A model generated the notes under the pieces. That model was not told the DNA's origin and did no database searches. It saw nothing but the letters and a program-made list of their open reading frames with translations. Below, piece by piece: positions 1 to 9,567 of a DNA stretch of 64,000 bases (positions are counted from its first letter, which is position 1; the number at the start of each line of letters is the position of its first letter). The DNA is from Xanthomonas sp. 3793 (lineage in GTDB: Bacteria; Pseudomonadota; Gammaproteobacteria; Xanthomonadales; Xanthomonadaceae): positions 372,001 through 436,000 of the forward strand of contig NZ_JANTYU010000002.1 of NCBI RefSeq assembly GCF_024806835.1, given 5' to 3'. The position numbers and the translations under genes are program-made.

Positions 1-1071
1 TATTTCCTGCGCACCGCCGCGCGCAACCCCAACAACTGGGTGCGGCTGCGTAACACCAATACCTCATGGGCCGGCTTCGGTCAGCTCAGCTACAAGGCCA
101 CCGATGCGCTCACCTTGACCGCCGGTCTGCGCCAGACCAAGGACAGCAAGGAGACCTGCCTGCTCAAGACCGCCGATACCGCCGCCGGTGCGGTGACCTA
201 TCGCGGCCGTCGCGATGTGCGCATGTCCGACACCCAGCCCAGCTGGGACCTGAGCGCGATGTATGAACTCAACCCGGACCTGAGCGTGTATGCACGCGTG
301 GCACGCGGTTTCCGCGGCCCCACCATCCAGGGCCGCAGCGCGGTGTTCAATTCGGACTTCACCACCGCCGATTCGGAAACCATCCTGTCCTGGGAAGCCG
401 GCATCAAGAGCAGCCTGTTCGACAACCGGCTGCGCCTGAATGTCAGCGGCTTCACCTACACCGTCGACGACATCCAGCTCAACGGCAACGATTCGGACGG
501 CAACGGCGTGCTGTTCAATGCCGACAAGGCCAAGGCCTACGGTCTGGAAGCGGACCTGGACTGGCGCCCGATCTCCAACCTGTCGCTGACCGCCGGCCTG
601 AGCCTGCTGCACAGCGAAATCCAGGACAGGCGCGTGTTTGCGCAGGCCTGCGCGCTCAATGGCGTGGTGGTGTGCACGGTCAACGACCCGACCATCCGCG
701 TCGGTGCCAACACCTTTGCGCAGATCGACGGCAACCCGCTGCCCAACGCGCCCAAGTACAACCTCAACCTGGCCGCGCGCTACGACATCCCGATGGGCAA
801 CGATGGCGCGTTCTTCGTTTCCACCGACTGGAACAAGCAGGGCGAAACCAGCTTCGTGCTGTACGACTCCACCGAGTTCCGCGCCGACGGCAACTTCGAA
901 GGCGGCCTCAAGCTGGGCTACACCGGTGGTTATGGCGCGTGGGAAGTGGCGGCATTCGCGCGCAACATCACCAACGAAAAGAACGTCAAGGGTGTGATCG
1001 AAAACTACATGGCGGCGGTCTATAACGAGCCGCGCATCGTGGGCGTGTCGGTCAACGTCAACTGGCAGTAA
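1..1071 (+). CDS. TonB-dependent outer-membrane receptor, C-terminal part (5' truncated by window)
   Basis: The reading frame is open from base 1 and ends at TAA 1069-1071, so only the last ~356 residues of the receptor are present. The visible part is a run of amphipathic beta-strands of the outer-membrane barrel: alternating aromatic/polar segments, the phrase YARVARGFRGPTIQGR, and a strand containing FARNITNEKNVKG near the end, as in TonB-dependent receptors. The plug domain and TonB box lie upstream of the window. The chain ends VSVNVNWQ rather than in the usual terminal Phe. Substrate cannot be told; receptors of this size in xanthomonads often import siderophores or plant-derived glycans. 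Confidence in the family is high, in substrate nil. Confidence 0.88.
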   Translation, partial: YFLRTAARNPNNWVRLRNTNTSWAGFGQLSYKATDALTLTAGLRQTKDSKETCLLKTADTAAGAVTYRGRRDVRMSDTQPSWDLSAMYELNPDLSVYARVARGFRGPTIQGRSAVFNSDFTTADSETILSWEAGIKSSLFDNRLRLNVSGFTYTVDDIQLNGNDSDGNGVLFNADKAKAYGLEADLDWRPISNLSLTAGLSLLHSEIQDRRVFAQACALNGVVVCTVNDPTIRVGANTFAQIDGNPLPNAPKYNLNLAARYDIPMGNDGAFFVSTDWNKQGETSFVLYDSTEFRADGNFEGGLKLGYTGGYGAWEVAAFARNITNEKNVKGVIENYMAAVYNEPRIVGVSVNVNWQ

Positions 1072-1166
1072 CGCCTGCCTGGGGCAAGGCCGCGGCGCAG
1101 CCCTCGCGGCCCTGTCCGATGTGTCAGCCAAGCCAGCGGCGTGGATGCGCCGCTGGCTTTGTCATC

Positions 1167-1613
1167 TCAGCCTTGGCTCAGGACCGAGCGCACCCAGCTG
1201 ACGATCTGCGCGCTGCTCACCGCGCCGGAATGACGGCCGATCTCATGTCCACCGCGGATGACCAGCAGGGTCGGGATGCTGCGGATGCCAAAGCGCGTGC
1301 CCAGCGCCGGATGCAGATCGGTATCCACCTTGGCCAGCCGCACCTGCGGCTCCAGCGTCGCGGCAGCGGCCGCAAACTGCGGTGCCATGCTCAGGCACGG
1401 CGCGCACCACGGTGCCCAGAAATCCACCACCAGCGGGAGCGCGCTGCGCACGGCGTGCTTGTCGAAATCTGCCGCCGACAACGCCACCGGTGACCCCAGA
1501 AACAACGGCCGATGGCAACTGCCACAGTTGGGCGCATCGTGCAGGCGTGCGTGCGCCACGCGGTTCATGGCAGCGCAGTTCGGGCAGGCGATCAGAAGCG
1601 GTGCGTCGGTCAT
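1167..1613 (-). CDS. trxC: Thioredoxin 2 (TrxC-type, zinc-binding)
   Basis: Cytoplasmic disulfide reductase of the thioredoxin-2 type, 148 residues. The N-terminus carries two CxxC pairs (C10/C13 and C30/C33), the zinc-binding feature that separates TrxC from TrxA. The thioredoxin fold follows, with active site WCAPC at residues 69-73 (WCGPC in most thioredoxins, so Gly is replaced by Ala) and the cis-Pro segment RSIPTLLVI. In other bacteria TrxC is induced by oxidative stress and reduces ribonucleotide reductase and peroxide-damaged proteins. It stands alone, reading toward the receptor gene, and is preceded by about 180 bases without a gene. The ATG at 1613 gives exactly the usual family length. 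Confidence 0.93.
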   Translation of the reverse strand: MTDAPLLIACPNCAAMNRVAHARLHDAPNCGSCHRPLFLGSPVALSAADFDKHAVRSALPLVVDFWAPWCAPCLSMAPQFAAAAATLEPQVRLAKVDTDLHPALGTRFGIRSIPTLLVIRGGHEIGRHSGAVSSAQIVSWVRSVLSQG

Positions 1614-1792
1614 GCGTATGGTCTCCGATGGGCAGGCAGCGCGTCGCTACGCCAGACATCGCCGGCGGCGATTGCGGCTGCATGCCACCAGTGTAGCGGC
1701 CGCGGCCGACGCTGCTGGGCCCGCAGACCGGTGGCCGCACCAACGGCGTGCGGCCGCCATGCGATCGCGCGTGCAGACGCGCGCTGCCTCGC

Positions 1793-2158
1793 TCAGGCCG
1801 ATTGCCCAAGGGTCACGATCGGGACAAAGCCGCCGTAGATCATGCGTTTGCCGTCGAAGGGCATCGGGTTGACCGACGGGTCCATGCGCGGGTCCTCCAT
1901 CATCTTGCGCATGCCGGCATCGCGGGTGGCCTTGTCCGGCCATTCAATCCAAGAAAACACCACGATCTCGTCGTCGCTGGCATCGACCGCGCGCTGGAAG
2001 TCAGTCCACTGACCGCGCTGGACATCGTCGCCCCAGCACTCCACCACACGCAATGCGCCATATTCCAGGATCACGGCGTCGCCCATGCGGGCGTGCTCGA
2101 TAAACGCATCCTTGTTGGCTGCAGGCACTGCAAGCACAAAGCCATCGATATACGACAT
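1793..2158 (-). CDS. DUF1428 family protein
   Basis: A 121-residue protein of the DUF1428 family (ferredoxin-like alpha/beta fold, dimeric alpha-beta barrel relatives). The start MSYIDGFVLAVP, the central AVDASDDEIVVFSWIEWPDKATRD and the end PFDGKRMIYGGFVPI are typical for the family. The frame is open further upstream to 2236, but the family begins at MSYIDGF, so the ATG at 2158 is chosen. No catalytic residues are known and the function is not established. It is a single gene with no obvious operon partner; the ~390 bases upstream of it (2159-2551) hold no convincing gene. Confidence 0.85.
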   Translation of the reverse strand: MSYIDGFVLAVPAANKDAFIEHARMGDAVILEYGALRVVECWGDDVQRGQWTDFQRAVDASDDEIVVFSWIEWPDKATRDAGMRKMMEDPRMDPSVNPMPFDGKRMIYGGFVPIVTLGQSA

Positions 2159-2551
2159 AACCGCCTCCGCTGACATGGCGCACGGCGTGCGCCTGATGAT
2201 GACGAACAGATCTAGGTGCGATCGAAGAACCAGCAACGCAGCGCTCGGGCCAATGGCGCCAGGGCATCGGCTGCGAGCATACGGTGCATTGCCGCAACTG
2301 GCACTGCTCGTGCTCGCATGACGCCAGGATGCAGGCGTTGAGCCCGGTTGTGTGCTTCAAGGCCTAGCGGTGATGGCCACCCACAATCGATGAGCTCGCC
2401 AGGCGCGGTTGCGAGGCTGGATTACCTGACGGGCGGTTATCGCAACACGCCTGTGTCGGGCATCGCGTGGGATGCAAGGCGCACTGCGCAACGCTGCTGC
2501 AAGCGTGGCGTGGTGCGCCAGTGCGTTACCTGGCGGCCGGCGCGTGCCGGG

Positions 2552-3676
2552 TCATGCAGCCAGGTTGTGCCGCCGCAGTCTTGCTTCGAACACCACATTC
2601 CCGTCCTCGTTGCGGGCCTGCAGCGTCCCGCCGTGCGCCCTGACGAACTGGTCGGCAATGAACAGCCCCAGCCCCAGTCCCTGGCTGGCATGGAAGCTGG
2701 CCTTGAACGGCTCGAACAGGCGCGGCATCAGGCTGTCGGGAATATGCCCGGCATTGCGGACCGACAGGCGCAGCACGTCGCGCTCGCGGCCATCCAGATG
2801 CACCTGCACCGGATGGCTGCCGCCATGCAGCACGGCGTTGCCGACCAGGTTGGACACCACCTGCGCCAGTCGGTCGCCGTCGCCGTCGCCGTCCAGGTCG
2901 CCTTCGGTGCGCAGGTCGATGGCGGTGTGCGGGTTGGCCTGCGCCACCTCGCCGACCACGCTGTGGGCCACCTCGCCCAGATTGCAGGGGCCGAACTGCA
3001 TCGACAGCCCGTCAGTGCGCAGGCGCGAGAAATCCAGCAGCTGCTCGACCATGCGCGCCATGCGCCGGGCGCTGTTTTCCAGGTGTTCGAGCGTGCGTGC
3101 CGCCGAGCCTTCGCCGTCGACGTCCAGGCTCAATTTGTCTGCGCACAACAGGATCACCGACAGCGGCGTGCGCAGGTCGTGGGTGAGCACTGCCATCATG
3201 GTTTCGTTGAGCGCGAGCGCGCGTTCCAACGAGGCATTGCGTGCCTTGAGCAGCCGGCGCTGCTGATACAACTCGATGAATACGTTGACCTTGCTCAGGA
3301 TCACGTGCGGCTCGATCGGCTTGTGCAAAAAGTCCACTGCACCGGTTTCGTAGCCCTGGAATGCGCGCATCGGATCGTTCGGCGAGGCGGTCAGGAAAAT
3401 GATCGGCACATGCCGGGTGCGCTGCGAGCCGCGCATCAATTCCGCCAGCGAAAAACCGTCCATTTCCGGCATGTGCACATCGAGCAGGGCCAGCGCCACA
3501 TCGTGCTCGAGCAGCAATTCCAGCGCGTGCGCACCGGAGGGTGCGCACAGCACCTGGATGCTGTCGCGTTGCAGCAACGCTTCCATCGCCACCAGATTCT
3601 GCGGGACATCGTCCACGATCAGGAGCTTGGCGGGTTCGTCGCGGTGTGTGGCAAGACCGGTCGCGGTGAGGTTCAT
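2552..3676 (-). CDS. Receiver-histidine kinase hybrid (response regulator fused to HisKA/HATPase)
   Basis: A 374-residue cytoplasmic protein with reversed hybrid order: a receiver domain first (about 17-130, acidic pair D22/D23, phospho-acceptor D66 in LLDVHMPEMDG, K119 in HKP), a short helical linker, then a HisKA domain (H166 in MMAVLTHDLRTPLSV) and an HATPase_c domain (N-box NLVGNAVLHGG, G-box GLGLGLFIADQF). There are no membrane segments, so it is probably driven by phosphotransfer to its own receiver. An acidic Asp-Gly run (DLDGDGDGD) between the N-box region and the dimerisation helices comes from a GTC-GCC repeat in the DNA. It is the last gene of a four-gene operon: its ATG overlaps the CheB stop by four bases (3673-3676), implying translational coupling. 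The output target is unknown. Confidence 0.9.
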   Translation of the reverse strand: MNLTATGLATHRDEPAKLLIVDDVPQNLVAMEALLQRDSIQVLCAPSGAHALELLLEHDVALALLDVHMPEMDGFSLAELMRGSQRTRHVPIIFLTASPNDPMRAFQGYETGAVDFLHKPIEPHVILSKVNVFIELYQQRRLLKARNASLERALALNETMMAVLTHDLRTPLSVILLCADKLSLDVDGEGSAARTLEHLENSARRMARMVEQLLDFSRLRTDGLSMQFGPCNLGEVAHSVVGEVAQANPHTAIDLRTEGDLDGDGDGDRLAQVVSNLVGNAVLHGGSHPVQVHLDGRERDVLRLSVRNAGHIPDSLMPRLFEPFKASFHASQGLGLGLFIADQFVRAHGGTLQARNEDGNVVFEARLRRHNLAA

Positions 3677-4257
3677 GGGTGAAAGGCTTCCAGTCGGCTG
3701 CAGATCGCCTGCAGGGTCAGCACCGCATCGGCACCGGCGTGGGCAAGGGCGGAGGCAGGCATCAGCGGAGACGCGGCATCATCGGGTCGCTGGATCCAGG
3801 CGGTGCCGCCGGCTGCACGCACCGCGGCCACGCCGGCACTGCCATCGCTGCTGGCGCCGGTGAGCAGGATCGCCAGCAGGCGTTCGGCAAACACGTCCGC
3901 GGCCGATTCGAACAGGGGGTCGATTGCCGGGCGCGAAAACAGCACCGGCGCATCCATCGACAACGCCAGGCTGTCGCGGGTTTCCACCAGCAGGTGATAA
4001 TCGGGCGGGGCAATGGTCACGGTGCCGGTGCGCAATGGCTGCTTGTCGTCCGCCTCGCGCACCGGCAGCGCGCAACGCGCATCCATCAGCTCGGCCAGAT
4101 GGCTGGTGCGGTCGCGCGGCATGTGCAGCACCACCAGTACCGGCATCGGCAGATCTGCCGGCAGGTGGGACAGCAGCGCCTGCAGCGCCATCACGCCACC
4201 GGCGGATGCGCCGATCACGATGGCATCGAACCGCCGGGGCGCGGGCATGCTGCTCAT
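3673..4257 (-). CDS. cheB: CheB-type protein-glutamate methylesterase, stand-alone catalytic domain
   Basis: A 194-residue CheB catalytic domain without the usual N-terminal receiver. The catalytic triad is readable: S18 in IGASAGG, H45 in LHMPRDR, and D138 in LLTGASSDGSAG. In chemotaxis systems CheB removes methyl groups (and deamidates) on receptor glutamates. Without a receiver its activity must be controlled by partners rather than by its own phosphorylation. It overlaps CheR upstream (4254-4257) and the receiver-kinase downstream by ATGA. No CheA/CheW gene is in the operon, so the pair may modify a local sensory partner, or belong to a kinase-linked system as in other CheB/CheR-kinase clusters, rather than to the flagellar array. 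Confidence 0.92.
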   Translation of the reverse strand: MSSMPAPRRFDAIVIGASAGGVMALQALLSHLPADLPMPVLVVLHMPRDRTSHLAELMDARCALPVREADDKQPLRTGTVTIAPPDYHLLVETRDSLALSMDAPVLFSRPAIDPLFESAADVFAERLLAILLTGASSDGSAGVAAVRAAGGTAWIQRPDDAASPLMPASALAHAGADAVLTLQAICSRLEAFHP

Positions 4258-5078
4258 GCGGCCTTCCGGTACAGCCGTTGTTCGCGTGCGCAGGTTTCAA
4301 AGGCCTGCGCATGCGCGCCGAATTGCAGCGATTCCTTGCTGCCCAGGCCAAGAAATCCGCGGTGCACCAGCGCATCGAAGAACAGGCCCACGGCACGGTC
4401 CTGCAGGGTGCGGTTGAAATAGATCAGCACGTTGCGGCACGACACCAGATGCACTTCGGAAAACACCGTATCGGTGGCCAGGCTGTGATCGGCGAAGACG
4501 ATATTGCGCTTGAGGCGGCGATCGAACACCGCGCCGTCGTAGGCGCTGGTGTAGTAGTCCGACAACGACCCGCGGCCGCCGGCCTCCAGATAGTTGCGGC
4601 TGAACTGGGCAATGCGATCGATGCCGTAGGCACCGGCTTCGGCCATGTTCAACGCTTCGGGATTGATGTCGGTGGCGTAGATGACGGCTTTTTCCAGCAG
4701 GCCTTCTTCGTGCAGCAGGATTGCCAGCGACCAGACCTCTTCACCGGTGCTGCAGCCGGCCACCCACAGTTTGATCGACGGGTAGGTACGCAGGACCGGT
4801 ACCGCATGTTCGCGCAGCACGCGGAAGTACGCCGGGTCGCGAAACATCTCCGACACCTGCACGGTGAAGAACTGCATCGCCTGCGCAAACGCGTCGGGTT
4901 CGTGCAGCAGCCGGTGCTGCAGATCGGCCACGCGTGCGCACTCGAAGCGCGCCATGGCATGGCGCATGCGCCGCCGCAACGACGACACCGCGTAGTCACG
5001 GAAATCGTAGTGGTAGCGCTGGTACACCGCTTCCAGCAGCACACGCAGTTCCAGGTCGAACAGTTCCACTGGATTCAT
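4254..5078 (-). CDS. cheR: CheR-type protein-glutamate O-methyltransferase
   Basis: A SAM-dependent methyltransferase of the CheR family, 274 residues. It has an N-terminal helical CheR_N region (1-75), then the SAM-binding motif I VAGCSTGEE at 106-114, TDINPEALNMAEAG, and VSCRNVLIYFN (the family's conserved CRNVLIYF). It adds methyl groups to receptor-like glutamates and is opposed by the adjoining CheB. The ATG at 5078 overlaps the stop of the giant hybrid kinase (5075-5078). The frame is open upstream, but that region is the receiver of the kinase read in another frame. The C-terminus is short, with no TPR or pentapeptide extension. Confidence 0.93.
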   Translation of the reverse strand: MNPVELFDLELRVLLEAVYQRYHYDFRDYAVSSLRRRMRHAMARFECARVADLQHRLLHEPDAFAQAMQFFTVQVSEMFRDPAYFRVLREHAVPVLRTYPSIKLWVAGCSTGEEVWSLAILLHEEGLLEKAVIYATDINPEALNMAEAGAYGIDRIAQFSRNYLEAGGRGSLSDYYTSAYDGAVFDRRLKRNIVFADHSLATDTVFSEVHLVSCRNVLIYFNRTLQDRAVGLFFDALVHRGFLGLGSKESLQFGAHAQAFETCAREQRLYRKAA

Positions 5079-8000
5079 TGCCGCGAGCACCACACCCGGC
5101 ACAGCGACACCAGCTTGTCCACGTCGATGGGCTTGGCGATGTAGTCGTTGGCACCGGCCTCCAGGCAACGCTCGCGGTCGTCGGCCATCGCCTTGGCGGT
5201 CAGCGCGATGATGGGCAGATCCTGCCACTGACGATTGGCGCGGATCTGACGCATCGCGGTGATGCCATCCATCTCCGGCATCATGATGTCCATCAACACC
5301 AGGTCCACCTCGCGCTCGGCCAGGCGCTCCAGCGCCTCGCGGCCATTGCGTGCGATCTGCAGGGTCACACCCAGCGGTTCGAGCACGCTGGACAGCGCAA
5401 AGATGTTGCGCACATCGTCTTCGGCCAGGAGTACGGTGGCGCCGTCGAGCACCGCATCGCGGCGACGCGCTTCGCGCAGCAGGCGTTGCTGGTCGCTGGG
5501 CAGCGAGGCTTCCACGCTGTGCAGAAACAGCGTCACTTCGTCCAGCAGGCGTTCGGGTGAGCGCACGCCCTTGATGATGATGCTCTTGGAATAACGGCGC
5601 AGGCGCTGTTCTTCGTCGCGCGTCAGTGCGCGCCCGGTGTAGACGATCACCGGCGGGAACGCGACCGCATCGTTACCGGCCATGCGTTCGAGCAGGTCGT
5701 AGCCACTTCCATCGGGCAATGCCAGGTCGGTGACCATGCAGTCGAAGGTGGAGCCCGCCAGCTGCGCCATCGCCTCGGCAATGCTGCCCACCGCAACGAT
5801 CTCCAATTGGTCGCGCGCCAGCAGCAGCTGCAGGTTTTCGCGCAGGGCGCTGTCGTCTTCGACGATGAGCAGGCGGCGCACCGCACGCGCGTTGGTATCT
5901 TCCAGTTGACGGATCGCACCGGCCAGCAACTCGCGCGTTGCCGGCTTGATCAGATAGCCCACCGCGCCCAGTTCCAATGCGATCTGGCTGCGTTCCAGCG
6001 CCGACACCACGTGCACCGGAATGTGGCGGGTCGCGGGGTCGCGCTTGAGGCGTTCGAGCACGCTCAGGCCGGAGGCATCCGGCAAGCCGATGTCGAGCAG
6101 GATGCCGCTGGGGCGCAAGTCGGCGGCCAGCTGCAGCGCTTCTTCGGCGCTGGGGGCAACCACGCAATCGAAGTCCATCTCATGCGCCAGGTCCACCAGT
6201 GCCTGCGCAAAGCGGGTGTCGTCTTCCACCGCCAGGATCAGCCGACCGCTGCGGGTGCGTTGATCGCGGTCGTCCTGCGCACGTTGCTGTTGCGCAGCGC
6301 TGGGCGCAGGAATCGGCAGCGGCACTGCCGTGGGTGCAGCGCTGCCGGGTGCGCCAAGCCGCGCAGCCATTGCGGTGCCGGTGGGCTGATGCAGGGGCGC
6401 GGTAGCGTTGATCGCGCTCGATGGCGACGTCGCGTTCGCCTCGGTGGCGCTCATCCCTTCTGCCGGCGCGCCGTCGGTCGGCAATTCCAGGGTGAAGCAA
6501 CTGCCGCGACCGGGTTCGCTGTCCACGCTGATGCTGCCGCCCATGCGCTGTGCCAGATCGCGCGAGATCGACAGGCCCAGGCCGGTGCCGCCATAGCGAC
6601 GTCGTGTGCTGCCGTCGGCCTGACGGAACGCTTCGAAGATCACATCGGTCTGCTCACGCGCAATGCCGATGCCGGTGTCGTTGACCTTGAACAGCACCCG
6701 TCCCGGTGCACCCGCCTGGATCGAAAGGCTCACCGTGCCGCGCTCGGTGAACTTGATCGCGTTGGCCAGCAGGTTCTTGAGGATTTGTTGCAGCCGCTGG
6801 TTGTCGACCACCAATTGCGTCGGTGCGGCGGCTTGAACGCCGATCTCCAGGGTCAAGCCCTTCTGCCGCGCCATCGGTTCAAAGGTGTCGCGCAGGCGTT
6901 GCAGCACCGCGTCGGTAGCGACGGTTTCGTCGGCCAGTTCCACATGCCCGGCTTCGATCTTGGACAGGTCCAGGATGTCGTTGATCAGCGCCAGCAGATC
7001 GTTGTTGGACGACAGGATCGCCTGCGCGTACTTCACCTGATCTGCGCTGAGCGTGCCGTCCTTGTTGTCGGCGAGCAGCTTGGCCAGGATCAACGCGCTG
7101 TTGAGCGGGGTACGCAGCTCGTGCGACATGTTGGCCAGGAACTCCGACTTGTAGCGCGAGGCGGTGGCCAGTTCGTTGCCATTGCGCACCAGTTGGCCTT
7201 GCGCGATCAGCAGCGCCTGCTTCTGGGCTTCCAGTGCCTGGGTGCGCTCCTCGAGCTGCACATTGGTCTGTTCCAGCTCGGCCTGCTGCTGCTCCAGATC
7301 GCTTTGCGACTGCTGCAGGCTGCGGCTTTGTTCTTCCAGTTCCTCGTTGGCCACGCGCAGCTCTTCCTGCTGCGTCTGCAGTTCCTCGCTCTGCCGCTGG
7401 GTTTCTTCCAGCAGGGACACCAGCTGCGCGCGCAGCAGCGCGGTGCGCAGCGCCAGGCCGATGTTCTCGCCGCAACGCGCCAGCACTTCTTCCTCGCGCG
7501 TGCCCGATGTCTGCGCGCTGGTGACCCGGCCCAGCTCCAGCAGACCGATCACGCGGCCATCGGCGGTCACCGGGGCCAGCAGCAACTCCTGGCACGCGCT
7601 CTGGCCCAGGCCAGAGGCAATCTGCAGATGCCCCGCATCCACGCCATGCACGCGACGCACCGTGCCACGCTGCAACACCTCGCCCCATTGGCCGGCGTTG
7701 CTGGGCAGCGTTCTGGGCATGTCGACCGGCAGCGCCGCACCGCCGGTGAGCCGCAGCCGCTCGCCTTCCACGCGGTACAGTGCGCCGACCTGCGCATCCA
7801 GGGTGTCGCACAGGGCGCGTAGCGCCGCATTGGACAGATCCTCAGGGCTTTGATCGCCACGCAGGCTCGCTTCGACGGTGTTCTCTGCCTGCTGCAGCCA
7901 CAACGCCAGCTCGGCCTGACGTCGCGCGCGGATCGCCTGCGTCACCACCAGCGCCATCGCCACAAACGAGACGCCACCGATGCTGCGGTTGATCGACGAG

Positions 8001-8278
8001 AAGCTCGAATTGGTGCTGGGCGGCGCCAGATGGAAACCGATTGCCAGCAGCACGCACGACAGCACACCCACCACCAGTGGCGCCTGCGGGCGGTTCTGGA
8101 ACACCGTCACGCCCACTGCCACGAAGTAGGTCAGCCATACCGCATACCCCAGCGGCGTGACCAGCTCCACGCCCAGCGTGCCAGCCATCAAGGCCCCCGC
8201 GATGACCCAGATCCAGCGGTCGCGTGTGGTCGAGATGTTCTGCATGGGGCACGCGTACCGACTTGAGAGGGCGGTCAT
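5075..8278 (-). CDS. Membrane-anchored hybrid histidine kinase with GAF and three receiver domains
   Basis: A 1067-residue sensor kinase. Residues ~22-116 hold several hydrophobic segments (an unidentified membrane sensor). A GAF-like domain covers ~145-280, followed by a very Gln/Glu-rich coiled coil (285-370). HisKA carries H386 in FLANMSHELRTPLN. HATPase_c follows, with NAIKFTERG, NDTGIGI and GGTGLGLSI. A Pro/Ala-rich linker leads to three receivers, with acceptor Asp in ILLDIGLPD, MVTDLALPDGSG and LVLMDIMMPEMDG. The third receiver is the most canonical. It is the first gene of the ATGA-coupled operon with cheR, cheB and the receiver-kinase. No clear ribosome site precedes ATG 8278; the ATG at 8245 (MQNISTTRD) is an alternative. 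Confidence 0.92.
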   Translation of the reverse strand: MTALSSRYACPMQNISTTRDRWIWVIAGALMAGTLGVELVTPLGYAVWLTYFVAVGVTVFQNRPQAPLVVGVLSCVLLAIGFHLAPPSTNSSFSSINRSIGGVSFVAMALVVTQAIRARRQAELALWLQQAENTVEASLRGDQSPEDLSNAALRALCDTLDAQVGALYRVEGERLRLTGGAALPVDMPRTLPSNAGQWGEVLQRGTVRRVHGVDAGHLQIASGLGQSACQELLLAPVTADGRVIGLLELGRVTSAQTSGTREEEVLARCGENIGLALRTALLRAQLVSLLEETQRQSEELQTQQEELRVANEELEEQSRSLQQSQSDLEQQQAELEQTNVQLEERTQALEAQKQALLIAQGQLVRNGNELATASRYKSEFLANMSHELRTPLNSALILAKLLADNKDGTLSADQVKYAQAILSSNNDLLALINDILDLSKIEAGHVELADETVATDAVLQRLRDTFEPMARQKGLTLEIGVQAAAPTQLVVDNQRLQQILKNLLANAIKFTERGTVSLSIQAGAPGRVLFKVNDTGIGIAREQTDVIFEAFRQADGSTRRRYGGTGLGLSISRDLAQRMGGSISVDSEPGRGSCFTLELPTDGAPAEGMSATEANATSPSSAINATAPLHQPTGTAMAARLGAPGSAAPTAVPLPIPAPSAAQQQRAQDDRDQRTRSGRLILAVEDDTRFAQALVDLAHEMDFDCVVAPSAEEALQLAADLRPSGILLDIGLPDASGLSVLERLKRDPATRHIPVHVVSALERSQIALELGAVGYLIKPATRELLAGAIRQLEDTNARAVRRLLIVEDDSALRENLQLLLARDQLEIVAVGSIAEAMAQLAGSTFDCMVTDLALPDGSGYDLLERMAGNDAVAFPPVIVYTGRALTRDEEQRLRRYSKSIIIKGVRSPERLLDEVTLFLHSVEASLPSDQQRLLREARRRDAVLDGATVLLAEDDVRNIFALSSVLEPLGVTLQIARNGREALERLAEREVDLVLMDIMMPEMDGITAMRQIRANRQWQDLPIIALTAKAMADDRERCLEAGANDYIAKPIDVDKLVSLCRVWCSRQ

Positions 8279-8403
8279 GGTAGCCGATAAGTTTCACGGG
8301 CCAATCGCCGGGTTTTTGACGCTTTTCCGGCCGGGTTGGCTTGCACGCAACCTTCACGGCAACGTCACTAAGGTCGCGCGCTTTTGCAGGGGAACATCGC
8401 GCG

Positions 8404-9567
8404 ATGGAGACGGAAACGGCCATCGGCAGCATCGGGCCGCTGTCGCACGACAGCCGGCAGTGCCAGCTGTTGGTGCAAAGCGTCTCCGACTACGCGATCT
8501 ATATGCTCGACACCGGCGGCTACGTGCGTAGCTGGAATCCCGGCGGTGAGCGTATCAAGGGCTATTCCGCTGCCGAAGTGCTCGGTTCGCATTTTTCGCG
8601 CTTCTACCTGCCCGAGGATGCGCAGCGCGACGAGCCGATGCAGAACCTGGACATCGCCAAACGCCAGGGGCGGCTTGCTGCCGAAGGCTGGCGCGTACGC
8701 AAGGACGGCAGCCGCTTCTGGGCAAGCGTGGTGATAGAGCCGGTGCTTGAATTCGGCGTGCTGGTCGGGTTTGCCAAGATCACCCGCGATGTCACCGACC
8801 GTCATGAGGCGCAACGCCTGTTGCAGCAGGCGCAGCACGCGCTGTTGCATTCGCAGAAAGTCGAGGCGCTGGGCCGGTTGACGCTGGGCATGGCGCACGA
8901 CTTCAACAACCTGCTGACGGTAATGGTGACCAGCCTGGATCTGATCGCGCTGCGCGCCGGCGACGATGCGCGCACGCGCATGCTGGTGGAAGCGGCGCAG
9001 ACCGCGGTGGATCGCGGCACCTTGCTGACCCGCCAGCTGCTGGCCTTCGCGCGTGGGCAGCGCCTGGTGCCGGAGCGGCATGCCGCCAACGCGCTGGTGA
9101 CGCGCACGCTCGAGCTGTTGCGCCGCGCCTGCCCGGCCGGAGTCGCGCTGTCGCTGGACTTTGCCGAAGCGCTACCGGATGTGCGCGTGGACTCCAGCCA
9201 ACTGGAATCGGCGCTGCTCAATCTGGTGTTCAATAGCTGCGACGCGATGCCGGTCGGTGGCGCCATCACCGTGATCACCGCCGCGCAGCAACGTATTGCA
9301 CCGTCAGCTTCGCAAGGGACGCAGCGCAGTTATGTCAGCATCGCCGTGCGCGACAATGGCCCCGGCATGTCGGTACAGGTGGCGCAGCGCGCCAGCGAGC
9401 CGTTTTTCACCACCAAGGATGTCGGCAAGGGTTCCGGCCTGGGATTGAGCCAGGTGTATGGCTTTGCGTCCCAATCCGGTGGCTTCGTCGATCTGGAAAC
9501 CGCACCTGGGTGCGGCACCACCGTCACCCTGTTTCTCCCGGCCATCGAGGAGGCCGAGCATGACTGA
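8404..9567 (+). CDS. PAS-domain histidine kinase
   Basis: A 387-residue soluble kinase. A PAS domain (about 20-135; SDYAIYMLDTGGYVRSWNPG, later the PAC-like FAKITRDVTDRHEA) is followed by a HisKA domain with H165 in LGMAHDFNNLLTV and an HATPase_c domain (NLVFNSCDAMP, DNGPGM, GKGSGLGLSQVYGF). The HDFNNLL phosphosite is typical of kinases paired with small single-domain receivers. The ATG at 8404 is preceded by AGGGGA. It lies divergent to the giant hybrid kinase with 125 bases between the starts, and overlaps the downstream receiver gene by 8 bases, so the two are translationally coupled. Confidence 0.93.
   Translation: METETAIGSIGPLSHDSRQCQLLVQSVSDYAIYMLDTGGYVRSWNPGGERIKGYSAAEVLGSHFSRFYLPEDAQRDEPMQNLDIAKRQGRLAAEGWRVRKDGSRFWASVVIEPVLEFGVLVGFAKITRDVTDRHEAQRLLQQAQHALLHSQKVEALGRLTLGMAHDFNNLLTVMVTSLDLIALRAGDDARTRMLVEAAQTAVDRGTLLTRQLLAFARGQRLVPERHAANALVTRTLELLRRACPAGVALSLDFAEALPDVRVDSSQLESALLNLVFNSCDAMPVGGAITVITAAQQRIAPSASQGTQRSYVSIAVRDNGPGMSVQVAQRASEPFFTTKDVGKGSGLGLSQVYGFASQSGGFVDLETAPGCGTTVTLFLPAIEEAEHD

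Noticed and set aside
5807..7822. A 671-codon plus-strand open frame opposite the giant kinase
   Set aside because: The kinase, receiver and GAF motifs on the minus strand leave no doubt about the true gene.
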